Source: DATJPR01 sp963811705 (lineage in GTDB: Bacteria > Bacteroidota > Ignavibacteria > UBA10030 > UBA6906). From it: DNA of 64,000 nucleotides. A model generated the notes under the pieces. The model was not told where the DNA came from, did not search any database, and saw only the letters and a list, made by a program, of their open reading frames with translations. A program made the translations under genes and the position numbers. Position 1 is the stretch's first letter. Every line of letters begins with the position of its first letter. This document shows, in pieces, positions 17,107 to 26,752 of the stretch. Location of the stretch: assembly GCA_963811705.1 (NCBI GenBank), contig CAWESL010000002.1:496001-560000 (forward strand), in the 5' to 3' direction.

Positions 17107-18048
17107 ATGAAAGCGTTTCCCCTCTCATTGTTGGCGATGCTGATCACGGCGATGAGCCTTGCGCCCATCGGCAACGCGCAAGATATGATCAAAGTGAATA
17201 TTCTAAAGCTTTATGACAAGGTCCCGTCGGTGCCGACGAGCGCAAAGGATGCCTATTCGCGTTGTGATCGATCAAAGGACGGCACCACCACGGATGAAGC
17301 GGCGTATTACAAATCCATAGAAGACTCCACAAAAGATCTTCAGCGTCGCTTCGAAAAGCTGCTGCTGGAGCTCGACAAGCCAATGACCGACAAGGTCAAA
17401 TCGATGGATCAGAAGGCGATCCAGCAGAAGATGAAGAGCATGAGCAAGGAGGAGCAGATAACGTATGCGATGGAACTCAGCAAGCAGATGGGACTCGGTC
17501 CAAAAATCATGACACCGGAATCTCCGAAAGTGAACGCGGCGGTGCAGGAGGTGTCACACGCAAACGCAATCAGCGGCAAGAACATCCAGCAAGCCGGGAT
17601 CGTGCTCCGCTCGCGAAGTGAACGGAATCAGAAGTTTGAACAACGCCACAACGACATCGATAAATGGAAAAGCGACGAGGAATCAAAACTTCCGGAAATT
17701 TCGACGGGCGAGATGTCCTATCCCGAACCGAAAGCCTACCGTGCGCTTCAGATCCAGGCTGCGGAAAAACATATCGCGGTCGCAAATGATTACCTGAAGG
17801 CGATCCAGGAAGATTTTCACGCGGAATACGCGAAGGCACGGGAACAGTTCACGACACTTCAGGAAAAGCTTGCGGCGATCAACTACGGCGACGATGCGCA
17901 CAATCCGGAAATAAAACGGATGCTCGCGGGGGGACAAATGCACATGTTGTTTCCCCTCCCTGCCCTCATAAAGTACTCCCGGGAGGCCACGGCAACCGGG
18001 GCGAAGTGGTATCGTGAACGCGTGGAAGCCGAGGAGTTGAAGCAGTAA
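17107..18048 (+). CDS. Exported coiled-coil protein of unknown function
   Basis: A 313-residue protein with a clear signal peptide (LSLLAMLITAMSLAPIGNAQ), then a highly charged, Lys/Glu/Gln-rich helical body with coiled-coil character. No cysteine cluster, membrane segment or known domain is seen beyond the signal. It follows the beta-lactamase gene by 49 bases in the same direction, so it may be co-transcribed. It converges on hrpB with a 19-base gap. Periplasmic location is inferred; the function is unknown. Confidence 0.75.
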   Translation: MKAFPLSLLAMLITAMSLAPIGNAQDMIKVNILKLYDKVPSVPTSAKDAYSRCDRSKDGTTTDEAAYYKSIEDSTKDLQRRFEKLLLELDKPMTDKVKSMDQKAIQQKMKSMSKEEQITYAMELSKQMGLGPKIMTPESPKVNAAVQEVSHANAISGKNIQQAGIVLRSRSERNQKFEQRHNDIDKWKSDEESKLPEISTGEMSYPEPKAYRALQIQAAEKHIAVANDYLKAIQEDFHAEYAKAREQFTTLQEKLAAINYGDDAHNPEIKRMLAGGQMHMLFPLPALIKYSREATATGAKWYRERVEAEELKQ

Positions 18049-18067
18049 TACTGCCGGGATGCGATAT

Positions 18068-20548
18068 CTAATCACGCATCTTGCGTTTTGCACCTCTCAT
18101 CGGAATGGCGGTGAGCGGGTCCTCAGGCCACGGATGTTTTGGGTATCGGCCCCGCATCTGCTTGCGAACCTCCGGATAAACGTTCTTCCAGAAGCTCGGC
18201 AGGTCCTGCGTTACTGCAAGCGGTCTCCCAGCAGGAGAGAGCAGGTGAAGCATCACCGGGACGGAGCCGGCGGTCGGCGTGACGGTCTGACCGAACATTT
18301 CCTGGAGCTTCACCGCAAGCACGGGTGCGTTCTGGGGATCATATTCGATTCGCACCAAGGTTCCGGTCGGGACGGCAATCCGGTCGGGGGCAAGCTTCTC
18401 AAGATCTTTGAGCTGCTTGTACGAAAAACGCCCTCGGAGTATTTGCAGAAGATCAAGCCGATGAAGATGGGAACGCCTGGTCATCCCTTCCAATGACGGA
18501 CCAAGCCACTGATCGAGGGACGAGAGAAGCGATGCCTCATCCATCCTCGGCCAGTCGCTGGAGACCAAACCGCCGGTCCACAGCCATTCGCTTCTCCGGG
18601 CGAACGAGTGCGCCTCCGCAGACCACGGGAGAGTCTTCAGCCCCCCATTTCGGATAGCGGCAAGGAGAGCGTCGCGCGCCTGATCTCCGGAAGCGGGCGC
18701 CGTGGTCTCTTCGAAGACGAGCGCGCCGAGTGTCAGTCTCTTGCGGACAAGCGCCGAGCCGGCGGGTTCTTCCCAGATCGTTTCTTCCGTGCGTTGAAAC
18801 TGCTCCAGGAAGGCGGCATCGATCTCTTTTCTCTCCAAGGGGGCCGCAAGAAGGATTTTTGCCGTCGTTCCGATGCCATCCACTTCAGCAACAGCAAGGT
18901 ACTTCTCATGAGAGAGAGCGCTCCGGGGGGGAAGCATGCCGGCCGTTCCGTTCGAGAGAAGATACCCCTCCCCTGTTTTTTTACGCATGGCAATCCGATC
19001 CGGGTACGCGAGGGCGACAAGGACCCCCACGTTGTCGTCCGGTTCATGCGTCGCGCCGGCAGGGATCACCCGAAGCAGACGCTGCGTTTCGGCGTTGATT
19101 CTGGAAAGCGCTGTTCTGTCAATCCCACGCTCCTTTTTGACGGCTTCCCACCGGGTGGTGATATCGATGTCACGATCGGTCTGAGTCCGCAGAACGTCCC
19201 GCTCCGAAAGGATTGCCGCAAGGCGACACGCCTGCATGGCTCGGCCGAGCTGACTCCCCTTCAGAATCATGTGCGCGATGCGCGGATGGACGCCGAGACG
19301 GGACAGCGCTTTCCCGTGAGCCGTGAGTGAGCCAACACTCTCAAGCGCGCCAAGCGCAGCAAGTACCGACCGCGCCTGTGCGATGTGCCCCGCGGGCGGA
19401 CGATCCAGAAATCGGAGATGTTCGCCATAAGGATCTCCCCACAACGCGAGATCCAACGCGAGCGCCAGAAGATCGGTCGAAAGGATTTCCGGCATCGTAT
19501 AGCGGGGAAGCGATGCCTCCTGTGATTCCGTCCACAAACGGTAACACACTCCCGGCCCCTGTCGCCCCGCCCTCCCCCTCCGTTGATCGGCTGAAGCCAT
19601 GGATGCCGGTACCGTCGTGAGGCCGGCCATCCCGCGACGCGGTTCGAACTTCGGCAGGCGCGAGAATCCGGAATCGATCACCACGCGGACGCCGTCGATG
19701 GTGAGGCTTGTCTCCGCGATGCTGGTGGAGAGGATGATTTTCCGCTCACCGTCATGAGCCGGGTTCAGAGCCTCCTGCTGTTGCCGCGGATCAGCGTCGC
19801 CGAAAAGCAAATGAACGTGGATCCCGGGTACGAGAGCTTCCGCATTCAGGAGCTCGGCAACGCGTCTGATTTCACGCTGTCCGGGGAGGAAGACGAGAAT
19901 ATCGCCCGAGGTTTCCCGCAGTGCCCTGAGGATTGCGGCGTTGACCGGAGGTTCGATGGGCCCCGATGCGGCTGCCCGCGCGTATCGCGTCTCTACAGGA
20001 TAGGATCTCCCCTCGCTCCGGACGACCGGTGCGCCGCCAAGGAGATCAGCAACGGCAACGTGATCCAAAGTCGCGGACATGACGAGAATGCGAAGATCGG
20101 GACGTAGGTGCTCCCGGACATCGAGCGTGAATGCCAACCCGAGGTCGGCATGGATGCTGCGTTCGTGAAACTCATCGAAGACAACGACCCCGACGCCGGG
20201 AAGGTCGGGCTTATCGTGAAGCATTCGCGTGAGGATTCCTTCAGTAACAACCTCGATCCGGGTTGCTCCACTGACTTTGCTTTCTCCGCGTATCCTGTAG
20301 CCGACGGTTGCCCCGACGCGCTCAGACAAGAGGCCTGCCATATATTCCGCCGCCCTCCGCGCGGCAAGCCTCCGGGGCTCCAGCATAAGGATCGTATTCC
20401 CGTTCAGCCAATCCTGATCGATCAAGGAGAGCGGGACGCGCGTCGTCTTGCCTGCGCCCGGCGGAGCCACAAGAACAACGGATCGCGATTGGGAGAGAAG
20501 GGAGCGAAGCTCGGGAAGAGCATCATCGACAGGAAGCGTTGACGTCAT
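18068..20548 (-). CDS. hrpB: ATP-dependent helicase HrpB (DEAH/RHA family)
   Basis: An 826-residue helicase, close to the 809 residues of E. coli HrpB. Walker A is APPGAGKTTRVPL near residue 28, the Walker B box is DEFHERS, SAT follows as MSATLD, and motif VI is QRRGRAGRQGPG. The C-terminal HrpB-specific region ends with RYPKHPWPEDP, typical of this family, whose members end in a similar PKH-W-P-DP text. The cellular role of HrpB is poorly known (RNA helicase). It is divergent from the alpha/beta hydrolase gene by 62 bp. Confidence 0.95.
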   Translation of the reverse strand: MTSTLPVDDALPELRSLLSQSRSVVLVAPPGAGKTTRVPLSLIDQDWLNGNTILMLEPRRLAARRAAEYMAGLLSERVGATVGYRIRGESKVSGATRIEVVTEGILTRMLHDKPDLPGVGVVVFDEFHERSIHADLGLAFTLDVREHLRPDLRILVMSATLDHVAVADLLGGAPVVRSEGRSYPVETRYARAAASGPIEPPVNAAILRALRETSGDILVFLPGQREIRRVAELLNAEALVPGIHVHLLFGDADPRQQQEALNPAHDGERKIILSTSIAETSLTIDGVRVVIDSGFSRLPKFEPRRGMAGLTTVPASMASADQRRGRAGRQGPGVCYRLWTESQEASLPRYTMPEILSTDLLALALDLALWGDPYGEHLRFLDRPPAGHIAQARSVLAALGALESVGSLTAHGKALSRLGVHPRIAHMILKGSQLGRAMQACRLAAILSERDVLRTQTDRDIDITTRWEAVKKERGIDRTALSRINAETQRLLRVIPAGATHEPDDNVGVLVALAYPDRIAMRKKTGEGYLLSNGTAGMLPPRSALSHEKYLAVAEVDGIGTTAKILLAAPLERKEIDAAFLEQFQRTEETIWEEPAGSALVRKRLTLGALVFEETTAPASGDQARDALLAAIRNGGLKTLPWSAEAHSFARRSEWLWTGGLVSSDWPRMDEASLLSSLDQWLGPSLEGMTRRSHLHRLDLLQILRGRFSYKQLKDLEKLAPDRIAVPTGTLVRIEYDPQNAPVLAVKLQEMFGQTVTPTAGSVPVMLHLLSPAGRPLAVTQDLPSFWKNVYPEVRKQMRGRYPKHPWPEDPLTAIPMRGAKRKMRD

Positions 20549-20610
20549 GACGGAAGATACGGAATTCCCGGATTGTCTTTCGTTTTCGAAAACAGTATCA
20601 TTGCAGACCC

Positions 20611-21447
20611 ATGCCCAGAGTCTCCCTCACAATCAACGATTACACCTACGAAGCGTCCATCGAGGGCGAAGGCCCGACGCTCCTTTTCGTCCATGGAAGC
20701 GTTGCGGATTTTTCGACGTTCGTAGGACTCTCGAAGAGGTTGAGTGCATCCTTCCGCTGTATTTCGTACAGCAGAAGGTTTCATCCGCCCAATCTCCCGC
20801 CCGCGGAAAACGAAGTGTACAGCACCGAGCGCCACGCCGAAGAACTCCTCGACATCATTGCGAAAACCGGAGGCGGACCGGTCGTCATGGTCGGGTCGTC
20901 CTTTGGCGCTTACATCGGATTGATCGCCGCTCTCCACGCTCCAGCGACGTTCAGGGCTGTTGTCCTTTGCGAGCCCCCCATGGTCCCTCTCCTCCTGCAC
21001 CATCCAAAGGGGAAACGAATGCATGATGATTTCGTCCAGGGGGTCATGGAGCCGACGCGCGCCTGCTTCAGGGAGGGGAACGATGAAAAGGGGCTTGGGA
21101 TTTTTGTGGAAGGGGTGCGCGGAGAGCCCGGGTGGTTCGAACGTCTCTCGCCGGTGTTGAAGGATGATCTCCTGCAATATGCGCCCGAATTGCGGGCGGA
21201 ATTCCTCACCGACAATGCGGTGTACATGGACGACGTGTCCCTCGAGTCTCTCGGTTCGCTCAAAGTCCCGACCATGCTCGTCGGCGGCGCGATCAGCAAA
21301 CCGATGTTCGGGGCAATCCTCGACGTGCTGGAATCTTCGATAGAGGGCGCCGAACGGATAGAGATCCCCCGTGCAGGACATCTCCTCCACCTTCAAAATC
21401 CCGGTGCATTCGAATCAGTGCTGAGGGATTTCCTTCGCCGTCATTAA
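20611..21447 (+). CDS. Alpha/beta hydrolase
   Basis: A 278-residue soluble hydrolase. The nucleophile elbow is GSSFG with Ser97, the oxyanion text FVHGS is at 26-30, and the C-terminal His is in RAGHLLHLQNP. The acid is probably the Asp in the strand before the elbow-distal helix, but this is not certain. No signal peptide is present. The closest overall style is the general esterase/peroxidase-like group; the substrate is unknown. It converges with the small membrane protein gene 21 bases downstream. Confidence 0.83.
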   Translation: MPRVSLTINDYTYEASIEGEGPTLLFVHGSVADFSTFVGLSKRLSASFRCISYSRRFHPPNLPPAENEVYSTERHAEELLDIIAKTGGGPVVMVGSSFGAYIGLIAALHAPATFRAVVLCEPPMVPLLLHHPKGKRMHDDFVQGVMEPTRACFREGNDEKGLGIFVEGVRGEPGWFERLSPVLKDDLLQYAPELRAEFLTDNAVYMDDVSLESLGSLKVPTMLVGGAISKPMFGAILDVLESSIEGAERIEIPRAGHLLHLQNPGAFESVLRDFLRRH

Positions 21448-21467
21448 ATGCGTGAAAGAGTCTTGTA

Positions 21468-21788
21468 TTAGAACAAATCTCGCGGGTTGCTGCGGTGAGA
21501 ATGGTCAGAAGGCTGGAGAAACTTCATCAAGCGTGATTCGGGAACCGTTTTGAAGCGCGGGTGGGCCGGCATCGGAGTACCACATTGTTTGCAGGAATGG
21601 CCAATACCATTTAGCCGTCGACAGTGCATGCATTCCCAGACTTCAACAAACGAAACGATTCTTGAACTCATGCTGCTCTTCCACAGTCGCATGGAAAAAC
21701 CTCGATAAAGCTTGTGTGCAAGGCCGGTGCTGAACGCCAGCGCAAAGCCGACGGCGAGGCATCCAGACACAATTTCTTCCCACGTCAT
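21468..21788 (-). CDS. Small single-pass membrane protein with zinc ribbon (106 aa)
   Basis: Residues about 5-25 form one hydrophobic segment (IVSGCLAVGFALAFSTGLA). Downstream is a zinc ribbon with two CxxC knuckles, CMHC and CKQC, nine residues apart. The ATG at 21788 is preferred because GGAG lies six bases upstream; an ATG eight codons earlier lacks this. The function is unknown. The layout suggests a membrane-anchored zinc-binding domain facing the cytoplasm. Confidence 0.6.
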   Translation of the reverse strand: MTWEEIVSGCLAVGFALAFSTGLAHKLYRGFSMRLWKSSMSSRIVSFVEVWECMHCRRLNGIGHSCKQCGTPMPAHPRFKTVPESRLMKFLQPSDHSHRSNPRDLF

Positions 21789-21892
21789 ATCGCACTCCAA
21801 GCTTGATATCAATGATCACACGACTCTCCACTATCATAGAATCAAACCCCATTCCCGGACAGTTTGTTCCTTCTCCGCCATCATTGATCGAT

Positions 21893-22315
21893 TTATTCTC
21901 CCCAGAGGTCGTCGAACCACCGATGGACATCCGACGTGAGGAAAAACAGCTGGAGCAAGCCCGTCGCGACTGCGGTTAATGCTACGACCGGCGTCCCCCG
22001 CGTCGGACCCAGAACGAATGCGAGCACAACCGACGCGCCGACGAGGGCGACCGGCGTCACCAGGCAATGAAGCAAATACGTCCACGGGCGGCGCATGAAA
22101 ATTCCGGTTCCCGCAAGCAGCAATAGCGTCAACGGCGTCAACACCCCCCAGGCCAGAGGCGAGGATCCCGAAATCATTCCCAAATCGAGGAATGCGAGAA
22201 CGGCGAGGGCAAGTCCTCCCATCGAAAGCTCAACCACACCAAGAGCGACGAGGGCGGCCTTGGTGGGGGGAGAAATGGGAAGATGGTGTTGGGGGACCTC
22301 GGTTCCCGTTTTCAT
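21893..22315 (-). CDS. Integral membrane protein (140 aa), unknown function
   Basis: Three to four hydrophobic segments follow a short polar N-terminus (MKTGTEVPQHH). The chain ends in a charged tail (DVHRWFDDLWGE). The ATG at 22313-22315 overlaps the stop of the upstream gene (ATGA), so translation is coupled and the start is well supported. No domain is recognised. Confidence 0.65.
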   Translation of the reverse strand: MKTGTEVPQHHLPISPPTKAALVALGVVELSMGGLALAVLAFLDLGMISGSSPLAWGVLTPLTLLLLAGTGIFMRRPWTYLLHCLVTPVALVGASVVLAFVLGPTRGTPVVALTAVATGLLQLFFLTSDVHRWFDDLWGE

Positions 22316-23028
22316 TCGATGACCGATGGACTGATTCGCCGGATGTAGGGGAGGTGGCAGAGGCTTCTCAGGACAAATCCCGCACCTGGTTGACCGGTAT
22401 AGCCAATATACAAAATGCGCCCGGAACCACAACCATTGCCCAACGAGCCGGCGCTCGGCCGGGCCGTTGTATCGATTGCTGCGACCTCTTTCCGGAGCGA
22501 GTCGACATCGGGGATACAGAATTCATAATGGAATTGGAGAGGTGCGGTTCCCGCAGATGAGGAAACGTTGTCGGAGAGAGCGCAGACGTCGAACTGTATT
22601 TTCTGTGCAGCCTGTGAATCGAATAGATGAACGAAGAGTACATGGGAAAGGGACGGGGTGGGAAGACCAAATCGTTTGAAATAGGACGTCCGCATCGATG
22701 CCGTTGCAGGAAATGATATCGCAGTAGCAATGGTGGCGATGCCGAGGGACCAGAGAAATGCGCGACCGAGGGCGGACGCCATGCTGCGATGGCGATTCGC
22801 TGATCGAATGCCGATGACCAGGCCGAGGACAACCGCGAGAGTAGCCCAACCGGGAAGGACGCGGGTCGCCATCCAGTAGCCAAATCCGGCGTTCGCGTAA
22901 CTGTAGAAACTTGCGATACGAACCTCAACAAACAGGAATGGGAGACCTATCGCAAGAGCGACGGCGGCAGCTCCCACGCCGTAAACGGCCGAGGATGCAT
23001 ATCGTACTGGAGTTGGAGAGCTGGGCAA
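22312..23028 (-). CDS. Membrane protein (about 238 aa) with C-terminal polar domain
   Basis: Three hydrophobic segments lie within the first 115 residues (AVYGVGAAAVALAIGLPFLF, GWATLAVVLGLVIGI, AFLWSLGIATIATAISF). A soluble domain of about 120 residues with several Cys (for example FDVCALSD, YEFCIPD) follows. Its stop overlaps the next membrane gene by four bases. The frame has no good ATG at its 5' end. The codon at 23028 is TTG and no ribosome binding site is evident, so the true start is uncertain. Confidence 0.6.
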   Translation of the reverse strand: MPSSPTPVRYASSAVYGVGAAAVALAIGLPFLFVEVRIASFYSYANAGFGYWMATRVLPGWATLAVVLGLVIGIRSANRHRSMASALGRAFLWSLGIATIATAISFPATASMRTSYFKRFGLPTPSLSHVLFVHLFDSQAAQKIQFDVCALSDNVSSSAGTAPLQFHYEFCIPDVDSLRKEVAAIDTTARPSAGSLGNGCGSGRILYIGYTGQPGAGFVLRSLCHLPYIRRISPSVIE

Positions 23029-23159
23029 GGTGGTCTTCTGTTCTGCCTGGAAATCCCTTGATCGTAATCGTACCCCCTCTCCTTACAACCGCCGATAATC
23101 GGTATTGGGTTCCTCAAATGGAGCGAATTCCTTAGGCTTTTGCCTCCACGTCAGGACAA

Positions 23160-24119
23160 TTAGTCGGAACCGGTCTTGCGGAACTCAGCTTTGGGATCGT
23201 CGAAGACGTATGCGAGCCAATCCGCCGAGCGCTGGTGCTTTCCGTGAACGACAGCGTGGAACGCCCTTTGGAGTGCGCGCGTCACCTCTCCCGTCCGGCC
23301 GTTCCCGATGACACGAAAGTCGATTTCGCGAAGGCCAATGCACTCGGACGCCGTCCCCGAGACGAACACTTCGTCGGCCCCGTACAGCATATCGCGGGAG
23401 AGTGGCGCTTCGAGGATGGGGAGATTCATATCCCGCGCGAGGGCGATCAGTGTGCTCCGGGTGATTCCCTGCAAGACAGGAGCAACGGGCGGCGTGATGA
23501 TTGCCCCGTCCTTCACGGCGAAGAGGTTCTCTCCCGTGCATTCCGCCACGTAGCCCTGCGCATCGAGAAGGATCGCTTCATCAAACCCCAGGCGGACGGA
23601 TTCCGTTTTCGCGAGGAAGCTGTTTGCGTAGTTCCCCGTGACCTTTGCTTTCGTCATCGTAATGTTTGGATGATGACGGGTGAACGACGAGATATTCGCC
23701 CGAATCCCCCGATCAAGAGCCTCGGCGCCGAGATAATTCTTCCATTCCCATACCGCGATGCCGACGGAGGGTTTTCCCGCATCGACATTGAGATTCCACC
23801 CACCGCCGGTGAGATAGATCAGCGGACGTACATAGCATTCCTCGAATCGGTTTGCCGCCACCGTTTCCTTTGATGCCTCAGAGAGTTGCTCCGACGAGAA
23901 CGGAAGGTCGCGAAAGCCGAAGATCATGGCGGAAGAAACGAGCCGATCCATGTGTTCCTTGAGACGGAAGATCGCCGGCCCGCGCTCCGTGGCATAGCAG
24001 CGGATCCCTTCGAACACCCCTGCTCCGTAATGCAGGGCCGGAGTCAGGAAGTGGACGGTGGCTTTGTCGTAGTCCACCAGTTCGCCGTCCATCCACACAT
24101 ATTGTGATTTCATGCTCAT
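23160..24119 (-). CDS. ilvE: Branched-chain amino acid aminotransferase
   Basis: IlvE performs the last step to Leu, Ile and Val, moving an amino group from glutamate onto the oxo acids, with PLP. The 319-residue protein has the fold-IV layout: HYGAGVFEGIR at 30-40, KVTGNYANS with the PLP lysine at Lys159, GYVAECTGENLF near 189-200 and FVSGTASE near 263. AGGGA sits six bases upstream of the ATG at 24119. It is the last gene of the seven-gene operon, 12 bases after leuB. Confidence 0.95.
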   Translation of the reverse strand: MSMKSQYVWMDGELVDYDKATVHFLTPALHYGAGVFEGIRCYATERGPAIFRLKEHMDRLVSSAMIFGFRDLPFSSEQLSEASKETVAANRFEECYVRPLIYLTGGGWNLNVDAGKPSVGIAVWEWKNYLGAEALDRGIRANISSFTRHHPNITMTKAKVTGNYANSFLAKTESVRLGFDEAILLDAQGYVAECTGENLFAVKDGAIITPPVAPVLQGITRSTLIALARDMNLPILEAPLSRDMLYGADEVFVSGTASECIGLREIDFRVIGNGRTGEVTRALQRAFHAVVHGKHQRSADWLAYVFDDPKAEFRKTGSD

Positions 24120-24131
24120 ACCGGTTCCCTC

Positions 24132-25199
24132 TTAGTCATTCCGAAGTCTCTTGATGATTTCATCCGTCATTCCATTCGTTCCGAGCGAACCACCCAGGTC
24201 CACCGTCCTGCAGCCTTCGGTGATCGCGGAATCAACGGCGTTCTCGATGGCCCGTGCCTCTTCTTCCAACCGCAATGAATATCGCAGAAGCAGAGCGGCG
24301 CTGAGAATCGTGCCGATGGGATTGGCGATCCCTTTCCCCGCTATGTCCGGCGCCGACCCATGGATAGGCTCGAACACGCCCGGTCCGCCGGTTCCGAGAG
24401 AGGCGGACGGCAGCATCCCCATCGAGCCGACCAGAACGGAGGCCTCGTCCGTGAGAATGTCGCCGAACATATTTTCTGTGACCACCACGTCGAACTGGGC
24501 GGGCGATGTCACCAATCGCATAGCTGCCGTGTCCACAAGCATGTGTTCGAGCGTGACGTCTCCGTGCGCCTTCGCCGTCTCGACTGCGACGAGGCGCCAC
24601 AGGCGGGAAGATTCCAGGACGTTCGCCTTGTCGACCGACGTCACGATCTTCCGACGACCGAGGGCAAGTTGGAATGCCAGCTCGACAACGCGTGTGATTT
24701 CGTAGTCGGTATATTCGAGAGTATCGACGGCCTTCCGGTGGCCATTGACCTCGGTCCGACCGCGCGGAGTGCCGAAATAGAGTCCGCCGGTAAGCTCGCG
24801 GACCACGATCAGGTCCACTCCCTTCACACGATCCGGACGGAGGGGCGACGCGTCAATCAGCGCAGGATGCGGGCGAACGGGACGAAGATTGGCAAACAGT
24901 CCGAGGCCTTTTCGCAGTCCAAGCAAACCCTGTTCGGGACGAACTGCCGCATTCGGGTCATCCCACTTCGGGCCGCCGACGGCGCCGAGCAGAACGGCGT
25001 CGGATTTCCAGCACGCATCGAGCGCTTCTTTCGACAACGCCGTCCCCTGCCGGTCGATGGACACGCCGCCGATCAACTCCGTTGAAAATGCGAATGTGTG
25101 CCCGAACCGTCCTGCAACTTCCCGCAAAACGGTTACCGCCGCGTCCGTGACTTCGGGTCCGATCCCATCACCCGGGAGTACGACGATCGATGCCTTCAT
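24132..25199 (-). CDS. leuB: 3-isopropylmalate dehydrogenase
   Basis: LeuB oxidatively decarboxylates 3-isopropylmalate (and the methylmalate made by the CimA route) with NAD. The 355-residue protein has LPGDGIGPEV at the N-terminus, ELTGGLYFG and the GRTEVNGHRKAVDTLEY segment of the IPMDH group, the ENMFGDILTDEAS metal site and EPIHGSAPDIAGKGIANP. The ATG at 25197-25199 overlaps the cimA stop by four bases. The 30-codon in-frame extension upstream lies inside cimA and is rejected. Confidence 0.96.
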   Translation of the reverse strand: MKASIVVLPGDGIGPEVTDAAVTVLREVAGRFGHTFAFSTELIGGVSIDRQGTALSKEALDACWKSDAVLLGAVGGPKWDDPNAAVRPEQGLLGLRKGLGLFANLRPVRPHPALIDASPLRPDRVKGVDLIVVRELTGGLYFGTPRGRTEVNGHRKAVDTLEYTDYEITRVVELAFQLALGRRKIVTSVDKANVLESSRLWRLVAVETAKAHGDVTLEHMLVDTAAMRLVTSPAQFDVVVTENMFGDILTDEASVLVGSMGMLPSASLGTGGPGVFEPIHGSAPDIAGKGIANPIGTILSAALLLRYSLRLEEEARAIENAVDSAITEGCRTVDLGGSLGTNGMTDEIIKRLRND

Positions 25200-26752
25200 G
25201 ATGCCACCGTCAGGCCGTATTCGAAACTGTCTGCCAGAGCATGCCAGCTCGCTTCGATAATGTTGACGCTGGCACCAACGGTGCTCCATCGCTTCGTGCC
25301 GTTCTGTGTATCGATCAACACGCGCGTTGTGGCGGCGGTCCCGTTGTTCCCGTCCAGGATGCGGACCTTGTAGTCGGCAAGGTGAAACGCATTGATCGAC
25401 GGGTAGATCGGGGCGAGCGCCTTCCGCAACGCTGAATCCAGTGCGTTGACGGGACCGAGACCGTCGGCAACCGTATGGATGATTTCCTCTCCGACCTTCA
25501 CCTTCACCGTCGCCGCAGCCGACACTCCCAGCCCATGCCGGTGCTCGACGCTGACCGTCAGATCGATCAGCGAGAATGGCGGCCGGTATTGGTCCTGCTG
25601 CCGTTTCATCATCATGGCCACCGAAGCTTCGGCGGCTTCAAACGAGAATCCCTTCGACTCGAGGACCTTGATCTCGCCCAGCACATCGCCGACGTCCGAA
25701 TTTTCCGCGACGCTGATCCCGAATTCCTCAGCCTTGCTGAGCAGGTTCCCCCTGCCGGAAAGTTCCGACACCACCACTCGCATGGCGTTCCCGACCGATT
25801 CCGGTTTGATGTGCTGGTACGAATCCACACACCGGCGGATGGCTGCGACATGAATCCCGCCCTTGTGTGCAAACGCCGACTTCCCGACGAACGGGAGGTG
25901 ATCATCGGCGGCAAGATTCGCGATCTCGGAAACGAACCGCGAGACGTCCGTCAAATGCGACAGGTTGCCGGGGGGAAGACATTGCGCTCCCATCTTCAAT
26001 TCAAGATCGGCGATCACGGAAACAAGATTCGCATTGCCGCACCGCTCTCCATACCCGTTGATGGTCCCCTGGACCTGGACACATCCCTCCCGCACCGCCG
26101 TGAGAGAGTTCGAGACCGCGCATTCGCCGTCGTTGTGCACATGGATCCCGATCGGAATGTTCACATTCCGTTTCACAGCACGGATGACTTCGGCAAGATC
26201 CCACGGCAACGCCCCGCCGTTGGTATCACAGAGAACCAGGACTTCCGCCCCACCGCGTTCCGCCGCCTTCAATGTGGCAATGGCGTACGCCTGGTCGAGC
26301 GCATACCCGTCGAAAAAGTGCTCGGCATCATAGAAGACTCTGCGACCCTTGCTGACAAGGTAGGCAACGCTCTCTTCGATGATGCGAAGGTTCTCATCGG
26401 GCGTCGTACGGAGGACTTCCGTGACGTGCAACATGGAGGATTTCCCGACGATGGCGCAGACGCTCGTGTCCGATTCGAGGAGCGCGTGAATGTTCGGGTC
26501 GTCCGCGGGCGTCCCTCCGACGCGGCAGGTCGAGCCAAAGGAAGTCACGACCGCATGTTTGAGCGGGACGGATCGTATACGCTGGAAAAACTCCGCGTCT
26601 TTGGGATTTGACCCCGGCCATCCCCCTTCGATGAATGCCACGCCGAAGTCATCAAGCCGCTTCGCGATGGCAAGCTTGTCCTCACACGAAAGTGAAACGC
26701 CTTCCCGCTGGGTCCCGTCCCTGAGCGTCGTATCATAGATGTCGATCTTCAT
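25196..26752 (-). CDS. cimA: (R)-citramalate synthase
   Basis: CimA condenses pyruvate with acetyl-CoA to citramalate; LeuC/D and LeuB then give 2-oxobutyrate for isoleucine without threonine. The 518-residue protein begins YDTTLRDGTQREGVSLS, with the DTTLRDG metal motif. FIEGGWPGSNPKD near residue 40 (not the EAGFP of LeuA) is the mark of CimA/homocitrate-type members. HVHNDGECAVSNS holds the metal His pair. A C-terminal regulatory domain is present. It overlaps leuD and leuB by four bases each. This placement inside the leu genes supports the citramalate assignment. Confidence 0.92.
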   Translation of the reverse strand: MKIDIYDTTLRDGTQREGVSLSCEDKLAIAKRLDDFGVAFIEGGWPGSNPKDAEFFQRIRSVPLKHAVVTSFGSTCRVGGTPADDPNIHALLESDTSVCAIVGKSSMLHVTEVLRTTPDENLRIIEESVAYLVSKGRRVFYDAEHFFDGYALDQAYAIATLKAAERGGAEVLVLCDTNGGALPWDLAEVIRAVKRNVNIPIGIHVHNDGECAVSNSLTAVREGCVQVQGTINGYGERCGNANLVSVIADLELKMGAQCLPPGNLSHLTDVSRFVSEIANLAADDHLPFVGKSAFAHKGGIHVAAIRRCVDSYQHIKPESVGNAMRVVVSELSGRGNLLSKAEEFGISVAENSDVGDVLGEIKVLESKGFSFEAAEASVAMMMKRQQDQYRPPFSLIDLTVSVEHRHGLGVSAAATVKVKVGEEIIHTVADGLGPVNALDSALRKALAPIYPSINAFHLADYKVRILDGNNGTAATTRVLIDTQNGTKRWSTVGASVNIIEASWHALADSFEYGLTVAS

